Part shown: one piece after another, positions 9,851-19,185 of the stretch
Layout of the letters: each line of letters begins with the position of its first letter
Numbering within the stretch: the first letter of the stretch is position 1
Assembly (NCBI GenBank): GCA_015067025.1
Contig: SVNC01000001.1
Span: 186,001 to 250,000, forward strand
Direction: 5' to 3'
DNA from: Oscillospiraceae bacterium
GTDB taxonomy: Bacteria; Bacillota; Clostridia; Oscillospirales; Ruminococcaceae
Length of the DNA stretch: 64,000 bases
Notes under the pieces: model-generated
Databases searched by the model: none
Told to the model about the DNA's origin: nothing
What the model saw: the letters and a program-made list of their open reading frames with translations, nothing else
Translations under genes and position numbers: made by a program

Positions 9851-11209
9851 TTAAAGAGCAGGCATAAACACAGCCCAGATGAAGATTACGAGAAGACAAA
9901 CGGGAGCAATAAACTTTACCATTACACGATAAAGCTTTTTGGATTTGAATACACCACTTGATTCAACCTCTTCTTCAACATATTTTGTTTTGATTACATA
10001 ACCTACAAGTATGCAGGTGAACATTGCAACTAAGGGCATGATTGCGTTGTTGCTGATAAAGTCAAAGAAATCAAGAATTCCTTTTCCGAGTATTGTTACG
10101 TCTGACCACACGCTGAAGCCTAAAACAGAAAGCATACCAACAGCTACAGTTCCTATCATAACAGCAACGCAAGCCATTTTTCTTTTAAGTTTTGTTTTTT
10201 CGCAGATTGCCGCAACTACCGTTTCCATAAGTGATATGGAGGAAGTAAGAGCCGCAAGTGATACTAAAAGGAAGAATACGATACCTACAATATTACCGCC
10301 CGGCATCGACATAAATACTTTAGGTAACGTTTGGAACATAAGACCGGGACCTGCATTGACACCCTCAGGACCGCCTGAAAAAGCAACTACAGCAGGAACT
10401 ATCATAAGACCTGATAAAAATGCAACGCCCGTGTCGAAAATCTCTATCTGTCTTGTGGAGGTTTCGATGGAAGCTGATTTCGGCATATATGAGCCGTAGG
10501 TTATCATAATACCCATTGCAATGGAAAGAGAATAGAAAAGCTGTCCCATTGCCGCAATGATAGTTTCTATAGAGAACTTTGAAAAATCAGGCAAAATATA
10601 GAACTTAAGTCCTTCAAGTGCCCCTTCAACCGTCAGTGAGTATATTGAAATGCCTATGGTCATTATGATAAGTACAGGCATCATTATCTTACTCATCTTT
10701 TCAATGCCTTTTTGTACGCCCATAAGCACAACGCCGGCTGTCAGAAGTACGAATATTACTAAAAACAGCGTAGTCTGCGGCGTACTTGATACAAACATAT
10801 CAAAATAATCTTTATTGTTTGCAGCTGCTTCGCCCTGAAAACTTACAAAGACTGTAAGATACTTTATTACCCATCCGCCGATTACACAGTAGTAAGGGAG
10901 TACTATCATCGGAACAAGTGTAGCAGCATATCCTAACGGTTTGAATTTTTTATGAGCTAATCCATAGGCGTCGATTACACTTTTTCCTGTTCTTCTGCCT
11001 ATTGAAATTTCTGTTATCATAAGAGTAAATCCGAAGGTTACTGTCAGAATGAGATAGACCAGCAGAAATATTCCGCCGCCGTATTTTGCCGCAAGATAAG
11101 GGAAACGCCAGATATTTCCCAGACCTACAGCCGAGCCTGCTGCGGCAAGTACAAAGCCGAGTCTGCTGGCAAAACCGGTTTTGTGATGAGCGTGATTTGT
11201 TTTATCCAT
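9851..11209 (-). CDS. Sodium-dependent transporter (NSS/SNF family)
   Basis: 452 aa; SRLGFVLAAAGSAVGLGNIWRFPYLAAKYGGGIFLLVYL. Confidence 0.95.
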   Translation of the reverse strand: MDKTNHAHHKTGFASRLGFVLAAAGSAVGLGNIWRFPYLAAKYGGGIFLLVYLILTVTFGFTLMITEISIGRRTGKSVIDAYGLAHKKFKPLGYAATLVPMIVLPYYCVIGGWVIKYLTVFVSFQGEAAANNKDYFDMFVSSTPQTTLFLVIFVLLTAGVVLMGVQKGIEKMSKIMMPVLIIMTIGISIYSLTVEGALEGLKFYILPDFSKFSIETIIAAMGQLFYSLSIAMGIMITYGSYMPKSASIETSTRQIEIFDTGVAFLSGLMIVPAVVAFSGGPEGVNAGPGLMFQTLPKVFMSMPGGNIVGIVFFLLVSLAALTSSISLMETVVAAICEKTKLKRKMACVAVMIGTVAVGMLSVLGFSVWSDVTILGKGILDFFDFISNNAIMPLVAMFTCILVGYVIKTKYVEEEVESSGVFKSKKLYRVMVKFIAPVCLLVIFIWAVFMPAL

Positions 11210-11370
11210 ATATTATACCTTTCAGTTTTGATATTCTTTTTATTAATTTGCCATTGTAAATGTAAATAATTCATTGTTTTGGGCGGTGCTTTTGCTTGAC
11301 ACGTAAAACACCACATTGTATAATTATAATATAATAATTAAAATAAGTCAAGTCAAAGGAGTGCTTTTAT

Positions 11371-11868
11371 TTGGAACTCTCACGAGTTATTGATAAGGAA
11401 AATATATCCCTGCTGAGCTTGCTCGCTAAATCGATATGGGCGGAGTGCTACAGCGAAATATTATCCGATGGTCAGATCGAATATATGACAGACAAATATC
11501 TGTCACCAAAAGCTGTTTCTCAGCAGATAGAAAATGATAACTACGAATATTATTTTATAAAAGACGAAAAAGATATAGTTGGATTTACCGCTTTTTCGGT
11601 AAAAGATAACGCATTATTTTTAAGTAAGCTATACGTTAAAAAAGAGTACAGAAGAAAAGGCTACGCAGGTTTTGTTATGGAATATCTTGAGAAGCGTTGC
11701 AAGGAAGCAAAGCTGCCTTACATATGGCTTACTGTTAATGTGAACAATCATAATGCAATTAATTCTTACAAAAAAAGAGGATTTTACACCTTTAAGGATG
11801 AATGTACAGATATAGGAAATGGTTATTTTATGGATGATCATTTTATGAAAAAGGAAATTGGCTATTGA
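11371..11868 (+). CDS. GNAT-family N-acetyltransferase
   Basis: 165 aa; LYVKKEYRRKGYAGFVMEYLEKRC...LTVNVNNHNAINSYKKRGF. Promoter TTGACA(11296)-17-TATAAT(11319). TTG start. Confidence 0.88.
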   Translation: MELSRVIDKENISLLSLLAKSIWAECYSEILSDGQIEYMTDKYLSPKAVSQQIENDNYEYYFIKDEKDIVGFTAFSVKDNALFLSKLYVKKEYRRKGYAGFVMEYLEKRCKEAKLPYIWLTVNVNNHNAINSYKKRGFYTFKDECTDIGNGYFMDDHFMKKEIGY

Positions 11869-11940
11869 ATTTTTTCATAAAATAGTATATAATTAAAAAC
11901 GGACAAAATAAGTGCGGTTTTAGTTTTGAAAGGTCGATAA

Positions 11941-14451
11941 ATGAAAAAGTACTCTTTTGATATAACAGGTATGACCTGTGCTGCCTGCTCTGCGAGAGTA
12001 GAGAAGGCAACGGAAAGCATAGACGGCGTAGAAAACGTAGCAGTCAACCTGCTTAAAAATTCTATGACCTGCGAAATAAATGAAGATAAAACAAGTACAG
12101 AAAGCATAATTTCTGCAATTGAGAAAGCGGGTTACGGTGCGTATGTAAAGGGAGATAATAAGCCTAAAACGGCAGATGTACCGAAGGATGATACAGTAAA
12201 GAATATGCTTAAAAGGTTTATAATCTCTCTTATATTCCTTTTACCGCTTTTTTATATTTCAATGGGGCATATGATGGGACTTCCTTTACCATCTTTTATG
12301 CATGGAACGGAAAATGCAATAACCTTTGCTTTTACTCAGCTCCTTCTTTGTCTGCCTATAATTTTTGTAAACAGAAATTTTTTTATAAACGGCTTTAAAT
12401 CACTCTTTCACGGCTCACCAAATATGGATACTCTTATCGCGGTGGGCTCGTCAGCGGCGTTTATATATGGTGTTTTTGCAATTTACCGTATTGGCTATGG
12501 ACTGGGACACGGTGATATATCTCTTGTAGAAAAATACAGCATGGATCTGTATTTTGAAGGCTCTGCGATGATACTCACTCTTATCACCCTCGGAAAGACA
12601 TTAGAAGCCCGTTCGAAGAAAAAGACCACCGACGCCGTAGCAGGACTTATAGATCTTGCCCCTAAAACTGCAACGGTTATCCGAAACGGAGAAAGAAAAT
12701 CCATATCCGTCGACGAAATAGTCGTTGGTGATATAATAGCTGTCAAGGCTGGCGAAGCAGTTGCGGCGGATGGAGAGGTAATAAACGGCAAGGGTAGTTT
12801 AAACGAATCTGCTATAACAGGCGAAAGTATCCCAGTAGAAAAAACAGTCGGTGACAAGGTAATATGTGCTACTGTCAATATGAGCGGATACTTTGAAATG
12901 AAAGTGCAGAAGACAGGGGAAGACACCACCCTGTCACAGATCATAAAGCTTGTGGAAGAAGCGTCTGCAACAAAAGCACCGATAGCAAGACTTGCCAACA
13001 AGATAAGCGGAATATTTGTTCCGGTGGTTATGACTATTGCCGTTGTAACCTTTGTTATATGGATGCTTTGCGGTCAGACTTTTGAGTTTTCTCTCTCCCG
13101 TGCAATAGCAGTACTCGTTATATCCTGCCCTTGTGCTTTAGGCCTTGCAACTCCCGTTGCGGTTATGGTAGGTACAGGTACTGCCGCAAAAAACGGAATA
13201 CTGATAAAATCGGCGGGAGCGTTAGAGATTGCAGGTAAAGCGGACGTAGTGGCTTTTGATAAGACGGGTACAGTTACAAAGGGACAGCCCTCTGTGACCG
13301 ATATAAAATCATACAGCCTTAGCGAAAAAGAAATAGTTACAATAGCGGCAACCATCGAAAACGGCTCGGATCACCCCTTATCCCACGCAGTGCTCAATAA
13401 GGCGGAGGAATTATCAATTAAGACTGATACAGCAGAGAATTATGAAACTGTTATCGGTAAAGGCTTATCAGCCCAGGTAAATGGTAAACGTTATTTCCTC
13501 GGAAATGAAAAGCTTACAAATCAGTATAATATCAGTACGGATAAGGCAAAGAATGATATCAAAACATTATCCGATGACGGAAAAACTGTCCTTATCCTTG
13601 CAGACGAAGCTCAGGTCCTCGGTCTTATTGCGGTAGCGGATATTATAAAAGAAAGCAGTAAGGAGGCTATATCCCGCCTTCACGCTATGAAGATAAAGAC
13701 GGTTATGCTGACAGGAGATAATGAGCAGACCGCAAAGGCTATATGCAATGCGGCAGGAATTGATAAAGCCTACAGCTCGCTTATGCCTGGAGATAAATCA
13801 AGGATAATAAAAGAACTTATGGATAGCGGAAAAACGGTTGCGATGGTAGGGGACGGTATAAACGATGCACCTGCTCTTACAACTGCAACTGTAGGCATAG
13901 CGGTCGGTGCAGGTACTGATATAGCAATCGATTGTGCTGATATCGTGCTTATGAGCAGTGAGCTTACCGCCGTTTCTGATGCTATATCCCTTTCTAAAAA
14001 GGTTATGAGAAATATAAAGCAGAATCTTTTCTGGGCGTTTATTTACAACACTATCGGTATTCCCATAGCGGCAGGCATACTATTCCCTGTAATGGGACTT
14101 ACGCTTAATCCTATGATTGCGGCAGCGGCAATGAGCTTAAGCTCTGTGTGTGTTGTATCAAATTCATTAAGACTGCGTTTGTGGAAGCCAGTAGGCTTTA
14201 CACAGACCGAAAAACAAGAAATAATAGAAGTAACCAAAAAAGGAGAAGAAAAAATGACAACGATAATCAAAGTAGAAGGTATGATGTGCGGACATTGCAA
14301 GGCTATGGTAGAAAAGGTACTGAATGCTATTGAGGGAGTTAATGCAACTGCTGACCTTGAAAATAAGCAGGCAGTGGTAGAGCATCCCGAAAGTGTAAAC
14401 GTTGATACCTTAAAGCAGGTTATTATTGACGCAGGATATGAAGTTAAGTAA
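11941..14451 (+). CDS. copA: Copper-translocating P1B-type ATPase with N-terminal and C-terminal HMA domains
   Basis: 836 aa; GMTCAACSARVEKA, TGES, SCPCALGLATPVAV, DKTGTVTKG, GDGINDAPAL; C-terminal MTTIIKVEGMMCGHCKAMVEK HMA domain. Confidence 0.95.
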   Translation: MKKYSFDITGMTCAACSARVEKATESIDGVENVAVNLLKNSMTCEINEDKTSTESIISAIEKAGYGAYVKGDNKPKTADVPKDDTVKNMLKRFIISLIFLLPLFYISMGHMMGLPLPSFMHGTENAITFAFTQLLLCLPIIFVNRNFFINGFKSLFHGSPNMDTLIAVGSSAAFIYGVFAIYRIGYGLGHGDISLVEKYSMDLYFEGSAMILTLITLGKTLEARSKKKTTDAVAGLIDLAPKTATVIRNGERKSISVDEIVVGDIIAVKAGEAVAADGEVINGKGSLNESAITGESIPVEKTVGDKVICATVNMSGYFEMKVQKTGEDTTLSQIIKLVEEASATKAPIARLANKISGIFVPVVMTIAVVTFVIWMLCGQTFEFSLSRAIAVLVISCPCALGLATPVAVMVGTGTAAKNGILIKSAGALEIAGKADVVAFDKTGTVTKGQPSVTDIKSYSLSEKEIVTIAATIENGSDHPLSHAVLNKAEELSIKTDTAENYETVIGKGLSAQVNGKRYFLGNEKLTNQYNISTDKAKNDIKTLSDDGKTVLILADEAQVLGLIAVADIIKESSKEAISRLHAMKIKTVMLTGDNEQTAKAICNAAGIDKAYSSLMPGDKSRIIKELMDSGKTVAMVGDGINDAPALTTATVGIAVGAGTDIAIDCADIVLMSSELTAVSDAISLSKKVMRNIKQNLFWAFIYNTIGIPIAAGILFPVMGLTLNPMIAAAAMSLSSVCVVSNSLRLRLWKPVGFTQTEKQEIIEVTKKGEEKMTTIIKVEGMMCGHCKAMVEKVLNAIEGVNATADLENKQAVVEHPESVNVDTLKQVIIDAGYEVK
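14254..14451 (+). CDS. Candidate in-frame internal gene: free CopZ-like copper chaperone (65 aa)
   Basis: ATG at 14254 in the copA frame, preceded by AAGGAG (14240-14245) with 8-nt spacing; product MTTIIKVEGMMCGHCKAMVEKVLNAIEGVNATADLENKQAVVEHPESVNVDTLKQVIIDAGYEVK. Confidence 0.5.
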   Translation: MTTIIKVEGMMCGHCKAMVEKVLNAIEGVNATADLENKQAVVEHPESVNVDTLKQVIIDAGYEVK

Positions 14452-15874
14452 ATACCTCTTCCGCTTGCTTTCAGGAGTGGTGGCACTTTCTGTTTGCTTT
14501 TCACAGCTTATGTCGACAGCCTTTGCTGAAAACGGTGGGACGGAAAAGAAACCACAGAAGGTTTACGAGCTTGTGACCTCCTACAATCCCGAATACAGCT
14601 GTAAGATCAATATATATAGCCAGAGCATAGTGATAGAGGGGTGCTATAAATCAGATCCTGTAAAGGACGTAAAGATAAGAAATACCGGCACTATTTCCAC
14701 CACTCTTAAAAGTGAGAGCGATGGGACTTTTACCGCAACGATAAACCCCTCTGAAGCTCTTAAGGATAATGATGTCGTGGATATCACTCTCAAGTCAGGT
14801 GTTCATCTGACTTACAGGATAGGCTATGCAAACGGCTGGTATTTTCCTGATAACAATTTGTCGGAGCAGAATGCGAAGGTGCTTGAAAAAATAATACCCA
14901 CGTCAGCTAAAAGCTGGGTTGGATATTTAACAGACCAAGCTACCGAAGAAAGTGTAAGAAAAACGCTCGAGGATGTAAAATATTTGTCTGACTATATTGC
15001 AAAAGATATAGAAGGGGATTATAATAAGACTGTAGCCATCGCAAACTGGGTATCGAAGAATATCTATTATGATCGTGATGCAAGAGATACCTCTGTAACT
15101 CAGGATACTATCTGTATAAAAAACGTCCTGCAGAGAAAACGAACAGTCTGTGCGGGCTATTCAAATCTCTTCTGTGCCTTGCTTGAAGCACAAGGGATAA
15201 GAGCAGTAAACATCAAGGGGACAGTTACAAGCACGGATATTTCTTATGAAGAACTTGCAGACGGTAAAGTAAATCATGAGTGGTGTGCTGTATGGCTGGA
15301 TAACAGATGGGTCGTAGTAGATACAGTATGGAACAGCGGCAACAAGTACGAAAACGGAAGGTTTATCAAAGGAAAAAGCTACGAAAAGTACACCGATATA
15401 ACTCCGCTTGCCCTGTCCTTTGACCATTGTGCCTATCTTGCAGAAAGCAGATATTATTTCAGAGCACTGGAATACTTTGAAAAGCAACAGACGGTCACAA
15501 GTCCGCCTGAAACAGACGAACCACAATCTTTTGAAACTGTGACTTCAGTACCCGAAACAACCGCAGATACAGAGTCCATCGCACCGGAAACAGAGACCGC
15601 GACATCGACTCAGGAAACCACAACAGCTGAAACACAGACAGTCCCGATATCATCTGAAGATAAGCAGAGTAAACCTGAAGAGGTTTCCTCTGTTACAGAA
15701 GAAAGTAAGGAAGAACAGTCGGAACAGTTTTCAGCAGACAGCGAAACAGAAGAAAATGAAGAAAAAAATCTATGGCCCTGGATAATCGCTCTCGCGGTGA
15801 TAGCCGTAATTCTGATACTTGTGGACGTAGGGTATTTAGTTGTGGCAAAAAAGAATAAGGATAAAGGAGAATAA
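14438..15874 (+). CDS. Secreted/membrane-anchored transglutaminase-like protein
   Basis: Start ATG 14438 inside the copA 3' end. Signal-like N-terminus; RTVCAGYSNLFCALLEAQGI...NHEWCAVWLDNRWVVVDTVW; T/E-rich linker; C-terminal TM. Confidence 0.88.
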   Translation: MKLSKYLFRLLSGVVALSVCFSQLMSTAFAENGGTEKKPQKVYELVTSYNPEYSCKINIYSQSIVIEGCYKSDPVKDVKIRNTGTISTTLKSESDGTFTATINPSEALKDNDVVDITLKSGVHLTYRIGYANGWYFPDNNLSEQNAKVLEKIIPTSAKSWVGYLTDQATEESVRKTLEDVKYLSDYIAKDIEGDYNKTVAIANWVSKNIYYDRDARDTSVTQDTICIKNVLQRKRTVCAGYSNLFCALLEAQGIRAVNIKGTVTSTDISYEELADGKVNHEWCAVWLDNRWVVVDTVWNSGNKYENGRFIKGKSYEKYTDITPLALSFDHCAYLAESRYYFRALEYFEKQQTVTSPPETDEPQSFETVTSVPETTADTESIAPETETATSTQETTTAETQTVPISSEDKQSKPEEVSSVTEESKEEQSEQFSADSETEENEEKNLWPWIIALAVIAVILILVDVGYLVVAKKNKDKGE

Positions 15875-15877
15875 TTA

Positions 15878-16888
15878 GTGAAAAAGAAATTAGTAGCCCT
15901 GATTCTTGCTGTTTCATTGCTTATGGCAGGATGTTCAGGTCAGAATACATCATTGGTAGGAGAAAACGGTACGTCAGGAACAACAGAAGTAACCTCCTCA
16001 GTACCTGAAAGCTCCGACCTTGAAACAGAAAGCAAGGAAAGCGAGCAGGAAACATCTGCTCCTGAAACAGAAGAAGTAACTTCAAAAGAAAGTGAAACCT
16101 CGGTTTCTACAGAAGCCCCTGAAACAACAGAAACATCAGCACCTGAAACAACCACCACAACAAAGGCACCTGAGACTACAACAACTACAAAAGAGCCTGA
16201 AACAACTACGACTACAACAACGAAAGCTCCCGAAACAGAAGCACCTGAGCCTGTGGCATCAAAATACATAGCACTCACCTTTGATGATGGCCCTAATACA
16301 ACTACAACAAATCAGATACTTGACCTTTTGGAAAAGTACAACGTAAAGGGTACGTTCTTCCTTATAGGCAATAATATTAACGAAGACTCTGCAAAAGCAG
16401 TAAAGCGTGCCTTTGATATGGGTTGTGAAATTGCAAACCACTCAAAGAGCCACTCCTACATGGATAAGCTTACCGAGGATGAAATAAAGGCAGAAGTACA
16501 GTACGTATCAGATAAGATTTTTGAGATCACAGGTACAAGAGAAAAATACTTCCGTCCTCCGTATATCGCAGTAAGCAATCTTATGTGGGACACTATCGAC
16601 CTTACCTTTATAAATGGTACAGGCTTCAATGACTGGGATGATAACGTTGCTGTAGATAAACGTATTATGGCAATGAAGCTTCGTGCAAAGGATGGTGCAA
16701 TATATCTCCTTCACGATGCTGCGGGAAACGACAAGACTGTAGAAGCACTCGAAACAATAATCCCTTATCTTATAGACGAAGGCTATCAGCTTGTGACGTT
16801 ATCAGAACTTTTCGAAGCTAAGGGCGTTACAACAGATGGCACAGATAATAAGATATATTCAAAAGTACCCCAGGATTCACAGTGGTAA
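15878..16888 (+). CDS. Polysaccharide deacetylase, lipoprotein
   Basis: Lipobox LLMAGCSG; LTFDDGPNTTTTNQILDLLEKYNVKGTFFLIG; NHSKSH; FRPPY. GTG start. Confidence 0.92.
   Translation: MKKKLVALILAVSLLMAGCSGQNTSLVGENGTSGTTEVTSSVPESSDLETESKESEQETSAPETEEVTSKESETSVSTEAPETTETSAPETTTTTKAPETTTTTKEPETTTTTTTKAPETEAPEPVASKYIALTFDDGPNTTTTNQILDLLEKYNVKGTFFLIGNNINEDSAKAVKRAFDMGCEIANHSKSHSYMDKLTEDEIKAEVQYVSDKIFEITGTREKYFRPPYIAVSNLMWDTIDLTFINGTGFNDWDDNVAVDKRIMAMKLRAKDGAIYLLHDAAGNDKTVEALETIIPYLIDEGYQLVTLSELFEAKGVTTDGTDNKIYSKVPQDSQW
16141..16250 (+). repeat. Low-complexity Thr/Pro/Glu linker repeat (PETTTTTKA units)
   Basis: CCTGAAACAACYACNACNACAA... repeated; protein PETTTTTKAPETTTTTKEPETTTTTTTKAPETEAPEP. Confidence 0.85.
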
Positions 16889-16926
16889 AAACGGTTTTAA
16901 ACCGATTATGAAAGGAAATAAATAAA

Positions 16927-17400
16927 ATGGTAGTTATCGAAATGGAAAACGGCAAGAAGATAAAGCTGGAGCTTTATCCCGAATACGCTCCCATCACAGT
17001 TGCAAACTTTGAAAAGCTTGTAAAGGAAGGCTTTTACAATGGACTTACTTTCCACCGTATAATCAGTGGCTTTATGATTCAGGGCGGTTGTCCCGATGGC
17101 ACAGGTATGGGCGGTGCAAAGGAAAACATCAAGGGCGAATTCTTAGCAAACGGCGTTAAGAACGATCTTAAGCACACAAGAGGCGTTATCTCTATGGCTC
17201 GTTCAATGATGCCCGACTCTGCAAGCTCACAGTTCTTTATCATGCACGAGGATGCTCCTCACCTTGACGGCAACTATGCTGCATTCGGTAAGGTTGTTGA
17301 AGGTATTGAAGTAGTAGACGAGATCGCTGCAGTAAAGACAGACTGGCAGGACAGACCTACAGAAAAGCAGGTTATGAAGTCAGTTACAATTGAAGAATAA
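16927..17400 (+). CDS. Peptidyl-prolyl cis-trans isomerase (cyclophilin)
   Basis: 157 aa; LTFHRIISGFMIQGGCPDGTGMGG...SASSQFFIMHEDAPHLDGNYAAFGKV. Confidence 0.95.
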   Translation: MVVIEMENGKKIKLELYPEYAPITVANFEKLVKEGFYNGLTFHRIISGFMIQGGCPDGTGMGGAKENIKGEFLANGVKNDLKHTRGVISMARSMMPDSASSQFFIMHEDAPHLDGNYAAFGKVVEGIEVVDEIAAVKTDWQDRPTEKQVMKSVTIEE

Positions 17401-17452
17401 TTTAAATCAGCCAATATCGTACTAATGGTATCGGCTTTTTATTGAAAAAAAC

Positions 17453-17490
17453 GCCCATCGGATTATTACGTGTCCGATGGGCTATTCTTA
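17453..17490 (+). terminator. Possible intrinsic terminator
   Basis: GCCCATCGGA-N10-TCCGATGGGC, short T-rich tail. Confidence 0.5.
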
Positions 17491-17702
17491 TGACTTGGCT
17501 ATCTCTTGGGTACAGTATTAAATTACTGCAGAGGATTTACACCGCAAGGGATGGAAAATATCCATTCGCAGAGCGGATACCTTTTTTGTTATGTGTATAG
17601 CTGTCATTAAGAACCGATTATTTCTTTGTGCTCCGACATACTATAAGCACAAAATTTCACTTAACTGATATCTTTAGTATATCACAACTGCTGAAAAATA
17701 TC

Positions 17703-17743
17703 AATAGTCTATAGAATATTTGTTTTAATATTTATAGACTATT
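17703..17743. promoter_or_regulatory. Inverted repeat upstream of XRE regulator (candidate operator)
   Basis: AATAGTCTATA (17703-17713) and TATAGACTATT (17733-17743) are exact reverse complements, 19 bp apart. Confidence 0.5.
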
Positions 17744-17771
17744 TATAGAGCGTAATGAAAGGTGGTATATT

Positions 17772-18110
17772 ATGAGCGACATCGCAAGAGTAGTCGGACA
17801 GCGTATAAGAAATTACAGAACCAAAAAGAAACTCAGTCAGGAGAGATTAGCTGAGCTTTGCGGATGTCATCCGACCTATATAGGTCAGCTTGAGCGAGGA
17901 GAAAAGAACGCAACGATAGAAAGCGTTGAGAAGATAACCAATGCACTTGATATCCCGCTTTCAAAGCTTTTTGAAAAGTTAGGCGGTCAGGAAGACAGCG
18001 GAAAGGATATTCCTCTTGCCTGTTATGAATTTGTTTCTGCAAAATCTGAAAAGGAGCAGGAACAACTTTATAAGTTTCTGCTTGAACTGGATAAATACAA
18101 AACCATATAA
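17772..18110 (+). CDS. XRE-family HTH transcriptional regulator
   Basis: 112 aa; IRNYRTKKKLSQERLAELCGCHPTYIGQLERGEKNATIESVEKI. Confidence 0.92.
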   Translation: MSDIARVVGQRIRNYRTKKKLSQERLAELCGCHPTYIGQLERGEKNATIESVEKITNALDIPLSKLFEKLGGQEDSGKDIPLACYEFVSAKSEKEQEQLYKFLLELDKYKTI

Positions 18111-18121
18111 TATTAATCTGT

Positions 18122-18148
18122 ACCGTTCCGAAAGGGACGGTGTTTTTA
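18122..18148 (+). terminator. Intrinsic terminator
   Basis: ACCGTTCC-gaaa-GGGACGGT + GTTTTT. Confidence 0.75.
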
Positions 18149-18207
18149 TGCTCAATAAAATTTAGCAGAAGCATCTTGTTGATGCTCCTGCTCTCAAAAT
18201 CAGTTTT

Positions 18208-18702
18208 TTACAGCTCTATAAAATACGGACAAATATCCTCATAATGTCCGTCCTTCATACGAAATCCCTTAGGAATAGTACCCAGCTGTTTGAAGCCGAT
18301 ACGCTCGTATAAATGCCTTGCGTGGATATTGGTAGCCACCACCGCATTGAATTGAAGTATTCCAAAGCCCAGCTCCTTTGCCTGCTTTATGCAGTCAAGT
18401 ACTAATTTTTCACCGATGTGTTTACCTCTGATATCCGATCTTACAGCATAGCTTGCATTGGAGATATGACCGCATCTGCCTATATTATTAGGGTGGAGAA
18501 TGTATAAACCAATTATGTCACCTTTTTCATTTTCGGCAACACCTGTATAACTTTGACTACCGAAAAACTTTTTTGCAGAGTCTTTATCCAGTATATCCTC
18601 CTGCGGAAAGGCGATGCCTTCTTCTACGATCTCATTCCATATTTCTATCATTTCGGGTAAGTCTTTTTCTTCGTATTTTCTGACTGTGATTTTATTTTCC
18701 AT
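18208..18702 (-). CDS. GNAT-family N-acetyltransferase
   Basis: 164 aa; YAVRSDIRGKHIGEKLVLDCIKQAKELGFGILQFNAVVATNIHARHLYERIGF. Confidence 0.88.
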   Translation of the reverse strand: MENKITVRKYEEKDLPEMIEIWNEIVEEGIAFPQEDILDKDSAKKFFGSQSYTGVAENEKGDIIGLYILHPNNIGRCGHISNASYAVRSDIRGKHIGEKLVLDCIKQAKELGFGILQFNAVVATNIHARHLYERIGFKQLGTIPKGFRMKDGHYEDICPYFIEL

Positions 18703-18770
18703 TGTGCACTTCCTTTTTGAGTTCTCTGATAATTATATCACTATTTTTTTGAAAAAACAATAATAAACCC

Positions 18771-18799
18771 TTGACAAATTCAAATCTCTGTGATATACT
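18771..18799 (+). promoter_or_regulatory. SigA-type promoter of the DUF2325/Feo locus
   Basis: TTGACA (18771-18776), 17-bp spacer, TATACT (18794-18799). Confidence 0.75.
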
Positions 18800-18810
18800 C
18801 TACCATAGAA

Positions 18811-18828
18811 GGTTAGTTATAACTAACC
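18811..18828. promoter_or_regulatory. Feo-locus operator site 1, perfect palindrome
   Basis: GGTTAGTTATAACTAACC. Confidence 0.75.
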
Positions 18829-18847
18829 AAATTAGAAAGGAAAAATA

Positions 18848-19129
18848 ATGAGTGTAGTTGTGATAGGCGGTAACGATTGTATGGTTACACGATACAAGGA
18901 TATCTGTAAATCCTACAACTGTAAAGCAAAAGTATTTACAAAGATGCAGACCGATTTCGAAAATAAGCTTGGTACACCTGATTTGATGGTGGTATTTACA
19001 AATACCTGTTCCCATAAAATGCTGAACAGCGTGAATAAAAAATCATGTAAAAGGGATATTCCGGTGGTTAAAGTACACACCGCCAGTGCAACTGCACTTA
19101 AATCTGTACTTGAACAGTATTGCAGATAA
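18848..19129 (+). CDS. DUF2325 domain protein
   Basis: 93 aa; MSVVVIGGNDCMVTRYKDICKSY...DLMVVFTNTCSHKMLNSV. Confidence 0.8.
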   Translation: MSVVVIGGNDCMVTRYKDICKSYNCKAKVFTKMQTDFENKLGTPDLMVVFTNTCSHKMLNSVNKKSCKRDIPVVKVHTASATALKSVLEQYCR

Positions 19130-19153
19130 AATCTGCATATTTTTTGAAATCGC

Positions 19154-19171
19154 AGTTAGTTATAGCTAACT
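19154..19171. promoter_or_regulatory. Feo-locus operator site 2
   Basis: AGTTAGTTATAGCTAACT between DUF2325 stop and DUF3793 start. Confidence 0.65.
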
Positions 19172-19185
19172 CAGAAAGGGCAATT

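Noticed and set aside
10011-10499. 162-aa plus-strand ORF inside the NSS transporter
   Set aside because: Fully antisense to a confident membrane-protein gene, no ribosome site or recognisable domain.
12495-13001. 168-aa minus-strand ORF inside copA
   Set aside because: Shadow ORF antisense to conserved ATPase sequence.
16050-16250. Dense ACA/ACT repeats that might suggest a CRISPR or satellite
   Set aside because: In frame with the deacetylase; a Thr-rich linker explains it. No CRISPR-like repeat/spacer layout or cas genes anywhere in the window.
17490-17700. Possible small RNA between the cyclophilin and XRE genes (GGATGGAAAATATCCATT, T-run near 17581)
   Set aside because: Stems are short, no clear promoter, and no match to a known ncRNA that I recognise.
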